From: Desulfobacula sp. | GTDB taxonomy: Bacteria > Desulfobacterota > Desulfobacteria > Desulfobacterales > Desulfobacteraceae | Assembly (NCBI RefSeq): GCF_021107415.1 | Contig: NZ_JAIOSW010000031.1 | Location: forward strand, 1 to 20,096 | DNA length: 20,096 nucleotides | Direction of reading: 5' to 3' | Shown: one piece after another, positions 13,580 through 20,096 of the stretch | How positions within the stretch are numbered: position 1 is the stretch's first letter | How the letters are laid out: the number at the start of each line of letters is the position of its first letter | Made by a program: the position numbers and the translations under genes | The notes under the pieces: model-generated | What the model saw: the letters and a program-made list of their open reading frames with translations, nothing else | What the model was told of the DNA's origin: nothing | Databases searched by the model: none

Positions 13580-14814
13580 CTCTGGCCCGTGTAAACCATT
13601 GTTGCATCGTTTTCATTACAGGCTTCAATAGATTGATAATCATTCATGGAACCCCCTGGCTGCACCACGGCTTTTACACCCTGTAAAAGTCCCACGTCAA
13701 TGCCGTCTCGAAAAGGAAAGAAGGCATCAGACACCATGGTTGACCCGATAAGTCCGCCTTTGACCTCTTTCACATCATTTTCAATTTGTGCCCTCTTGTC
13801 AGTATCTGTCAGATCGGCAAAGGAAATTCCATATTTTTCAAAACTATACCTGTCGGCAAGTTTGCGGTAGGCTTTGTCCACAGCTATTTCCGCCACACCT
13901 ACCCTGTCCTGCTCACCGGTTCCAATCCCCACCGTGACATTATCTTTCACATAAATCACTGAATTGGATGTAATGCCGGATTCCACCAGCCATCCGAACA
14001 GCATGTCTTGTAATTCGGCTTGGGTGGGCTCACGATTGACCTTGTATGTTTTTTTCTTATATTCTGTTGAAGCCACAATTAAATCCTTTTCAGACAGGGT
14101 TTGGGGAACAAAGGACCATTGGGCAACCATGCCGCCATCCATCAGGGTTTTAAAATCAATCACACGTTCACCGATAAAGCTCTGGAGCTTATCAATATTA
14201 TTAATCCGGATAACTCGTAAATTTTTCCGAGCTCCAAGAATGTCTATAACCCCTTCCTCAAATTCCGGGGCCACCACAACTTCGGCATATTGGTTGGCAA
14301 TGGCCTGGGCTGTAGCCTTATCCACTGCTTTATTGAGTGCAATACAGCCGCCAAACGCTGCCACACGATCTGCCATATAGGCTTTATTATAGGCTTGTTC
14401 AAGGCTTTGCGCTCGTGCAGCCCCGCAGGGATTGTTATGTTTGACAATCACGGCACATGGGGTATCAGTAAAATATCTTAAAATATTCAGGGCATTATCG
14501 GCATCGGTAAGATTGGTTTTTCCCGGATGCTTTCCCGATTGAAGCAATTCAATATCAGAAACCAGGTATTTGCCCGGCGTAATGGTCTTTGCATCGCCAA
14601 GGGCCAGGTTACCGTTGACAAGCCTGTAAAGCGCTGCTTCCTGACCGGGATTTTCACCATATCTTAATCCCTTGTTCACATCATCAATCACCCATGAAAT
14701 CTTTTCATAAAAAAGGGTCTGTCTTTTATCCCCTTCAACAAAAGAAACTTCCATTTGCGGGGTAAAATGATCATCCATAATTGTTTTATACATCGCTTTG
14801 AGATCTTTAGACAT
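13564..14814 (-). CDS. purH: AICAR transformylase (separate PurH C-terminal domain)
   Basis: A 416-residue stand-alone version of the formyltransferase domain of PurH, which adds a formyl group from 10-formyl-THF to AICAR in the ninth step of purine synthesis. Seen are RYGENPGQEAALY, the catalytic VIVKHNNPCGAA (Lys-His pair), AFGGCIALNKAVDKATAQ and the end PGGSMNDYQSIEACNE...MVYTGQRSFKH, close to the canonical QPGGSxRD and the FTGxRHFxH finish. The usual bifunctional PurH is about 520 residues; here the cyclohydrolase domain is a separate gene just upstream. CAGGAGAATAAGC precedes ATG 14814 and overlaps the stop of that gene (3-bp gap), so the two enzymes are made together. Confidence 0.92.
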   Translation of the reverse strand: MSKDLKAMYKTIMDDHFTPQMEVSFVEGDKRQTLFYEKISWVIDDVNKGLRYGENPGQEAALYRLVNGNLALGDAKTITPGKYLVSDIELLQSGKHPGKTNLTDADNALNILRYFTDTPCAVIVKHNNPCGAARAQSLEQAYNKAYMADRVAAFGGCIALNKAVDKATAQAIANQYAEVVVAPEFEEGVIDILGARKNLRVIRINNIDKLQSFIGERVIDFKTLMDGGMVAQWSFVPQTLSEKDLIVASTEYKKKTYKVNREPTQAELQDMLFGWLVESGITSNSVIYVKDNVTVGIGTGEQDRVGVAEIAVDKAYRKLADRYSFEKYGISFADLTDTDKRAQIENDVKEVKGGLIGSTMVSDAFFPFRDGIDVGLLQGVKAVVQPGGSMNDYQSIEACNENDATMVYTGQRSFKH

Positions 14815-14817
14815 TGC

Positions 14818-15501
14818 TTATTCTCCTGATTGATAACATGATTTAACTTCATTCAATGATTTTGCTGCAAGATAGCGGCTGATGGCCCTGTCATAGGCCG
14901 CTGTGTGCTCAAAGGCTTTTTGAGCAAGTGTATACCGGTCTTCCAGGCCTAAAGAACCTTTATTGGCTGTAAGCTTTTCCAGAAGAACAGGATATGAAGA
15001 CGGATCAACCACTGATGCCACCCGGATAAAATTTTTGGCAGATGCCCGGATCATGGTCGGGCCGCCGATATCAATATTCCCCCTGGCATCTTCCAGGCTC
15101 ACTCCCTCTTTGGCAATGGTTTCACTAAAGGGATAAAGATTTACGACCACCATATCGATGGCAAGGGCATGGGTTCTTTTTAAATCTTCCTGATGGGCAT
15201 CATTATAGGTTTCCGTGAGCAAACCAAGGTAAATTTTAAAATCAAGGGTTTTAACCAGTCCGCCCTGGGTTTCCGGCTGTCCTGTATATTCAGACACCTG
15301 TTTCAAGCATGTATTTGCTTTTTCCCCTAAAATCTCTTTTATTTTACCAAAGGTTCCTCCGGTTGACAGGATCAACACTCCCGGATTTAACTTGATGAGC
15401 CCCGGAATAAAGGACTCAAGGCCTGATTTGTCTGACACACTCACCAGAACGGTTTTAATTTTCACTTGATCATCAATTTTTTCAACTACATTCTTGCCCA
15501 T
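14818..15501 (-). CDS. purH: IMP cyclohydrolase (separate PurH N-terminal domain)
   Basis: A 227-residue protein of the MGS-like IMP cyclohydrolase fold, closing FAICAR to IMP. Conserved parts are VLVSVSDKSGLESFIPGL, LSTGGTFGKIKE, VVNLYPFSETIAKEG and EDARGNIDIGGPTMIRASAKN. One region differs from ordinary PurH: the usual DGRVKTLHPKIHGG stretch reads GGLVKTLDFKIYLGLL, so the Arg and the HP of the active-site loop are replaced while the Lys-Thr-Leu core stays. This suggests a distinct subfamily of stand-alone cyclohydrolase with a somewhat different active site. AAGGAAAGATC precedes ATG 15501. First gene of a two-gene operon with the transformylase. Confidence 0.88.
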   Translation of the reverse strand: MGKNVVEKIDDQVKIKTVLVSVSDKSGLESFIPGLIKLNPGVLILSTGGTFGKIKEILGEKANTCLKQVSEYTGQPETQGGLVKTLDFKIYLGLLTETYNDAHQEDLKRTHALAIDMVVVNLYPFSETIAKEGVSLEDARGNIDIGGPTMIRASAKNFIRVASVVDPSSYPVLLEKLTANKGSLGLEDRYTLAQKAFEHTAAYDRAISRYLAAKSLNEVKSCYQSGE

Positions 15502-15820
15502 GATCTTTCCTTAAATTTATTGTAAATAAGTTAATAATTTATTTATTTTAATGATCCGGATTAATAATATAATTAGCGCCTTAAAGTCAAGTTTCTATCC
15601 ATGGACAAATGCAGTATCTGATTTCACTTTTCCCATTCCTTCAGCTTTTTGCCAAAACCTGCCGCCCACACTCTGAATTCACCTGATGTTTAAAGAACCT
15701 AATGGATTATTGGTTTTTTGACAAAATTATTTCACCAATATGTTAAAAAAATTCTGCTTGATTATTGATTTCGTATCTACTAATAGTTGAAATTAAATCC
15801 ATTCAACAAGGGGACAGACA
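15502..15820. other. AT-rich intergenic region between divergent genes
   Basis: A 319-bp stretch without a credible gene. It holds the minus-strand purH promoter candidate at 15561-15590 and, on the plus strand, TTGACA at 15718-15723 with weak -10 options (TATGTT at 15739 with 15-bp spacing, TGTTAA at 15741 with 17 bp) for the secreted-protein genes. I see no RNA gene or strong hairpin. Confidence 0.5.
15561..15590 (-). promoter_or_regulatory. Promoter candidate for the purH pair
   Basis: On the minus strand TTGACT (15590-15585) is followed after 18 bp by TATTAA (15566-15561), with an overlapping TATTAT at 15 bp. It lies about 60 bp before the cyclohydrolase start in AT-rich DNA. Confidence 0.45.
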
Positions 15821-16303
15821 ATGAAAAAATCAATCACCCTGTTTATCGGGAGCATTATTTGCTTATTTTTAATTTTTCCTTCCTATTGTTTGTGTGGAAA
15901 AAGCGCCGGAGCAAAGGATGGAACTCTTTCCATCAAACAAGTTACTCCCAGACCTTTTACAATCCTTGAGAAAGGGAACATAGTCATGTTCTCGGGAAGC
16001 ATTTCATATTCTCTGAATAATGCAACTACAGGCTTTATCAGTATAAATTTATCTCCGATACCAGTTGATAGTGATGGCAGGACCAACCAAATTGTAATAG
16101 AAAACATCAAAATCAACCAGGCAAATGGTATTATCAATTTTAGCAAGCCTGTCAAAATAGAAAGATCACCATCAGATGAAATAACCAGGTTAGACGCTCT
16201 TAAAGTCAGAGCAGTACTATACCATCCCAATTATAAGTCCTCATCGATTATCAGGGATACAGCCATTTATCCTGTTGATGATGGAAATCCTTATAATAGA
16301 TAG
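15821..16303 (+). CDS. Small exported protein of unknown function
   Basis: A 160-residue protein I do not recognise. Residues 1-24 are a Sec signal peptide (MKKSITLFIGSIICLFLIF...). The mature part is predicted to be mostly beta strands (VMFSGSISYSLNNATTGFISINLS, QIVIENIKIN), resembling a single immunoglobulin-like or beta-sandwich domain. Two Cys occur only in the signal region (SYCLCGK), but the residue before the second Cys is Leu, so it is not a good lipobox. AAGGGGA lies before ATG 15821. It is followed 64 bp later by the large Calx-beta protein, and the two plus the lipoprotein after it probably form a cell-envelope or secretion group. Confidence 0.75.
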   Translation: MKKSITLFIGSIICLFLIFPSYCLCGKSAGAKDGTLSIKQVTPRPFTILEKGNIVMFSGSISYSLNNATTGFISINLSPIPVDSDGRTNQIVIENIKINQANGIINFSKPVKIERSPSDEITRLDALKVRAVLYHPNYKSSSIIRDTAIYPVDDGNPYNR

Positions 16304-16367
16304 TGATTTTTATAGTGACTTGTAATTTTTTTGTGCGTTTTCGCCAATTCGGGTCAGGAGGGTAAAA

Positions 16368-19300
16368 ATGCAATTTCCCCATTTTAAAACATTGATCGTA
16401 AGCCTATCGGCATTCTGTTTGCTTCTATCTTTTCAGGTTCTTTTTGCAGACCAGTTTGACCAGAAGCGCAAACAGCTTGCCCAATTAAAAGATCAGCATC
16501 AGAAGGCAAAGACAATACTTTCAAGGATGCAAAAAAAATATCCCGGCATGGGAAAAAAAAGTCTGAGTAAAGCCATAGATGACGATATTAATAAAATTGA
16601 GAAAGGATTAACCGACTTAAAATTGTATCAATCAGGCATCAAAATATTAAGCAAAGAAAAACCAGGTCCATTAGAAAAGGGATTTAAAAGCTTTGCTTTA
16701 AAAGAAATCAATGAAAAAATTGAGCCTTATCAGCTTAAAATTAATAATGATACCGAGGTTTTTGTATCGTCCGAGGTTTATAATAATTATATAGGGGCCA
16801 TGACGTTTGTCGCTTCAACCAGCAGTGGCTTTAATATAGCAATCCCAAAGGTTACAGGGCAACAGGTTAAAATTGCCGACTTAAGAAAAAGCGGGGCCTT
16901 AAATGATATTTTAAGCAACCTTGAAAAAGCAAAATCAACAGGAAGAAAAAATATTGTTCAATTAAAAAATAACAAAGACACCATATCAAAAATTACCGGC
17001 CTGGAAAAAAAGATTGCAGCTCTTGAAAAAGAGATTCCTGAACAAATTGATGGAGAAAAATTAAAACAAATAAAAATCAAATCAGTAAATTTCGAGCCTT
17101 CCAGGTACCGAGCCCACTGGCCCGATGTTACTATCGGAGAAACCATCCATTTTCGCCTTGTTGTAGTCTATGAAGACGGTACGGTTCAATATGATCCAAA
17201 ATACTATTTAGTGCAAGGATCAAACCGGTTAATAGTAAGTGATGCAAAGCAATATGAAATCAGGGCCCGGGTCAAACTTTTCAACCGTAAAAAAATCTAT
17301 CCGGTCATGGTAAGGGTTTATGGAAAAAAAAAGGGTGTATCCGGCAGCATCGGCTCTCCTTATTCCACTTTCAACCGCATGACGGTGAAAGAAACAGATG
17401 GTGAAATAAAAATCCCCTTAAAAAGAATCGGTACTGATAAAAAAACGGAATCAGCCACAATTACACTGAACCAGGGGATCAGCAGTGCTGTTCAGGGTAT
17501 GGATTTTCGCTTGAAAACACGTGAGGTCAAATGGTCAGGAAAAGATTACAATGAAAAATATATCATTGTAGAAATTTTAGACGATGATCTTTCAGAGGGG
17601 CAGGAAGAATTTTATTTAATAATCACATCCCGGACAGGCAGCAGCAAAACGACAGATCACAGCCTGGGTGTTAATATTCAGGATGATGAACGGGGTGGGA
17701 ATCTGACCTTTACCACAAATTCAATTGATGTGGACGCCGGTCAGGATCATGTAGCCGTAAAGATAAAAAGACAAGGATTATCCTGGGGTCAGGTCAGTGT
17801 TGATTTTTCAACAAATGATAATACTGCCAAACAGGGAAAAGACTATACAAAAATAGGAAAAAAAATAATTTGGCCCCAGGACAAAAAGGATGTAAAAAAA
17901 ATACATATTCCTATATTAAACAATAAGCGGGACAAGGAAACAAGTTTTTGGGCAGTTCTTAAAAACCCGTCAGGGGGTGCCGCTCTTGGAGATATTAAGA
18001 GGGTCAGGATTAAACTTCTCAAAGGACAGCCACCACCAGGTCCTGTTCCATCAAACGGCCCAAAAACTTTGGGGTTTGAAAAACTAACCTATGAATTCCG
18101 GGAGGATGCAGGCAAAGTTATAATTCTGGTCCAACGATCAGGAGATATGTCCGGTCCGCTTCGGGTTAACTGGAAGATATATGATGCAAATACGGATGCG
18201 AACCAGGATTATATATCAAATTTCGGGAAACTTGAATGGGCGGGCAATGATCCTAATCCAAAACCCATCAGCATTGAAATACTGGATGATAGTGAGCCTG
18301 AACGACTTGAGCATGCCTATATTGAACTTTATAATATCACTTCACCAGGTCAAACCGGTAAAATTGCCGGACAAAATCCTGTAAAGCTGACCATTATAGA
18401 TAATGATAGATCCGCTTTTGAGGCAGATGAGGGTGCATCATTCTGCCAATCCATAAAGATTATTCCAAACAGGCTTTCAGGAAAACCGGGCCAGACATTC
18501 AGGTTAAATCAAGTTTTCAGGGTGATCGCCCTGATGGATGATAACAGGGAAGTGGATGTTACCCGGGACCCGGGATTGATTTGGGAACCCGGCATACAAT
18601 ATACTTTCCCCGGGGAAAGTAAATTTAATGAACGCCTTAAGGTCAAGGTCAGTTTTTTAGACTGTAGGGCCACCGCCAGAATAGATGTTGAATATCCATT
18701 CTGGTCCGCACCCATAAGCGATGCACAGGATAAATCTGCACGGGCACCCAAACCCCCGCCCGATGCCTGGGTCTGGTATGTTGTCTGTAATAAGCAATAC
18801 TATAACGTGGTCTACACCAGGCATGTTGATTTTACCCGCCATATTGTTATCGCAGGGCCGTTTCCAGGTCCGAGGGAGCCTGCAATGTGGATTGAAGAAA
18901 ACTGCCCCAGCGCCAAATGTAACAAATCCGGAAAATGTTCACAAGATACTGCCGTTAGAGGAGGCCCCTGGGGAATCTATTGCAATACTAAAACCGGATT
19001 AATTGTTGTCACCAAAACCCCCGAGATTCATCATCGCAAACTTGCAGATAATTTTGAAGCATTAACCGAGGCCCAGCTATGGACTGATCAACACTATCCA
19101 TCATGGCTTTGTGACCACCTCGGAGCTTACATGGAAAATGCTTTCAGCGAACTTAGCTCAACTGTCGGAAGACCTGTAAAAAGTGCAAAGAAAAAAAATG
19201 ACTTCGCTCAAATCGGCGGAGAATCCACACAAAAAATTCTTCAAGAATCATCTGATGCAACAAGAATGAGCCATGGTGGTAAAAAAGGTTTCAGTTTTCA

Positions 19301-19964
19301 CAATTTAGATAATAGCGTTGACAGTATCATGGGCAAAGAATTTCGGGAGAAAAGAGCTGCTCAGAAAAAAGAGGCCCGGCAGTTTTCAGATGAATTCTTA
19401 ACCCGGACCACCAAGGATTTTTATGACTACCAGAAAAAAAGGATAGTGCAACAACAATCTTCTAAAAATAATAGTAATAAACCATCCGGCGGTATCCCAA
19501 CGCCAGAAACTATACCACCACCGGGAGATGATTCACCAGACTCCGGCCTGGATTGGGATGCATGTATTAAAAAATTCTGCCCAATCTGCGGGGATGATGA
19601 CTATTCTTTGATGGGTGTATCCACCGACTCCCAATGTGAAGACTGCAAAACAAAGAATAAACGATTGATAGATTCATGTTCTAAGGGTGGCAGTGCTGCC
19701 CAAAGACCCGATGCAGATTATAAAAGTTTTGAAAAATATTATGTCTACCTTTGCACAAAAAAAAGCTGGAATGAATGGAGCAAGGTTTGGGAGGAAAGGT
19801 TTGATTGTCATTGTGTAGGTCCCGACAAACCCCGTCCCGCAGGTTACGTCCATTATGAACAATATTCCGGCCCGCACACGCTGGTGCAGGCTGAATTCAA
19901 AGAATCTGAATGTACCAGACATTGGGACGGTAAAACAAGGATAAGAGCAGGTAAGAAATGGTAA
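16368..19964 (+). CDS. Large exported Calx-beta repeat protein
   Basis: A 1198-residue protein with a Sec signal peptide (about 1-27, ending VLFA). Charged helical stretches at about 28-80 and 185-225 look like coiled coils. A beta region (about 230-330) is followed by three Calx-beta type modules at about 330-440, 445-550 and 568-682, shown by the repeated DY...W...D...I.ILDDxxxE...F.L......I.DD/DND pattern; such modules commonly bind calcium and mediate adhesion. An immunoglobulin-like domain follows (about 685-780). The C-terminal third is Cys-rich: two copies of a W..xCN...C module near 803-860 and 868-915, a basic coiled stretch, and a CIKKFCPICGDD...CEDC cluster near 1065. AGGAGGG precedes ATG 16368. 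No autotransporter or LPXTG end is present. Role unknown; surface adhesion or matrix is the likeliest guess. Confidence 0.85.
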   Translation: MQFPHFKTLIVSLSAFCLLLSFQVLFADQFDQKRKQLAQLKDQHQKAKTILSRMQKKYPGMGKKSLSKAIDDDINKIEKGLTDLKLYQSGIKILSKEKPGPLEKGFKSFALKEINEKIEPYQLKINNDTEVFVSSEVYNNYIGAMTFVASTSSGFNIAIPKVTGQQVKIADLRKSGALNDILSNLEKAKSTGRKNIVQLKNNKDTISKITGLEKKIAALEKEIPEQIDGEKLKQIKIKSVNFEPSRYRAHWPDVTIGETIHFRLVVVYEDGTVQYDPKYYLVQGSNRLIVSDAKQYEIRARVKLFNRKKIYPVMVRVYGKKKGVSGSIGSPYSTFNRMTVKETDGEIKIPLKRIGTDKKTESATITLNQGISSAVQGMDFRLKTREVKWSGKDYNEKYIIVEILDDDLSEGQEEFYLIITSRTGSSKTTDHSLGVNIQDDERGGNLTFTTNSIDVDAGQDHVAVKIKRQGLSWGQVSVDFSTNDNTAKQGKDYTKIGKKIIWPQDKKDVKKIHIPILNNKRDKETSFWAVLKNPSGGAALGDIKRVRIKLLKGQPPPGPVPSNGPKTLGFEKLTYEFREDAGKVIILVQRSGDMSGPLRVNWKIYDANTDANQDYISNFGKLEWAGNDPNPKPISIEILDDSEPERLEHAYIELYNITSPGQTGKIAGQNPVKLTIIDNDRSAFEADEGASFCQSIKIIPNRLSGKPGQTFRLNQVFRVIALMDDNREVDVTRDPGLIWEPGIQYTFPGESKFNERLKVKVSFLDCRATARIDVEYPFWSAPISDAQDKSARAPKPPPDAWVWYVVCNKQYYNVVYTRHVDFTRHIVIAGPFPGPREPAMWIEENCPSAKCNKSGKCSQDTAVRGGPWGIYCNTKTGLIVVTKTPEIHHRKLADNFEALTEAQLWTDQHYPSWLCDHLGAYMENAFSELSSTVGRPVKSAKKKNDFAQIGGESTQKILQESSDATRMSHGGKKGFSFHNLDNSVDSIMGKEFREKRAAQKKEARQFSDEFLTRTTKDFYDYQKKRIVQQQSSKNNSNKPSGGIPTPETIPPPGDDSPDSGLDWDACIKKFCPICGDDDYSLMGVSTDSQCEDCKTKNKRLIDSCSKGGSAAQRPDADYKSFEKYYVYLCTKKSWNEWSKVWEERFDCHCVGPDKPRPAGYVHYEQYSGPHTLVQAEFKESECTRHWDGKTRIRAGKKW

Positions 19965-20012
19965 AATAGAAGACAACAAACAGCGTTGGCTCTAAAAAAG
20001 GAATGATCAAAA

Positions 20013-20096
20013 ATGGAAAATCAAAAAAAAACCTCCATAACATTTACCCGGCTTTTCTTTTTTTTCTTTTTAATAACTTGCTTTGCAGGCTGCAGA
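20013..20096 (+). CDS. Lipoprotein, 5' end only (cut by window edge)
   Basis: The first 28 codons of a gene that runs off the window. They encode a signal sequence MENQKKTSITFTRL, a run of Phe/Leu, and the lipobox CFAGC, with the Cys as the expected lipidation site. AAGGAA (19998-20003) lies before the ATG. It starts 48 bp after the Calx-beta gene and is likely co-transcribed with it. Nothing can be said of the mature domain. Confidence 0.65.
   Translation, partial: MENQKKTSITFTRLFFFFFLITCFAGCR

Noticed and set aside
15787..15969. Small open frame overlapping the exported protein at 15821
   Set aside because: It is in another frame, has no ribosome site, and the overlapping gene has a clear signal peptide and AAGGGGA.

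Overview
The window looks like a chromosomal segment of a sulfur-metabolising Desulfobacterota (deltaproteobacterium), probably Desulfobacteraceae-like. The reasons are many periplasmic multihaem cytochromes c, a sulfur-relay gene set (DsrE, YeeE/YedE, TusA), a candidate in-frame UGA (selenocysteine) codon, a purH split into two genes, moderate-to-low GC and strong AGGAGG-type ribosome sites. The taxonomic placement is inference from gene content only.

Region 1 (1-2490, + strand): a DsrE-like protein, a small exported TPR-like protein ending in GDDEGC, a YeeE/YedE-type sulfur-compound permease and TusA. This combination matches the 'YTD' cluster reported from sulfur-disproportionating bacteria. 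Region 2 (9803-2528, - strand, convergent with region 1): a second GDDEGC protein, an exported rhodanese, a pentahaem cytochrome c interrupted by an in-frame UGA, a Rieske protein, a short b6f-like cytochrome b, and two large multihaem cytochromes with 12 and 10 candidate haem sites. The last five genes overlap one another and read like one membrane quinol/cytochrome complex in which multihaem cytochromes replace cytochrome c1. The paralogous GDDEGC proteins, one in each operon, tie the two regions together. My working model is an envelope sulfur-oxidising or sulfur-disproportionating electron pathway: YeeE, TusA and DsrE move sulfur across and inside the membrane, the exported rhodanese and GDDEGC proteins handle sulfane sulfur outside it, and the Rieske/b/multihaem complex exchanges electrons with the quinone pool.

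Region 3 (9980-10579, +): a HigBA-type toxin-antitoxin pair with a near-consensus promoter that would give an almost leaderless toxin message. Region 4 (10665-13556, +): pyruvate phosphate dikinase, broken by a -1 frameshift that falls exactly on a U_UUA_AAC slippery heptamer; its promoter carries a perfect 7-5-7 palindrome. Region 5 (15501-13564, -): purH as two separate genes, IMP cyclohydrolase then AICAR transformylase. Region 6 (15821-end, +): a surface/secreted group, with an unknown exported protein, a 1198-residue Calx-beta protein with a Cys-rich C-terminal half, and the start of a lipoprotein cut by the window edge.

The strongest candidates for something undescribed are the pair of GDDEGC-ending exported proteins linking the YTD cluster to a Rieske/b/multihaem complex, and the probable selenocysteine in the pentahaem cytochrome of that complex. 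I saw no tRNA, rRNA, CRISPR array or insertion sequence.
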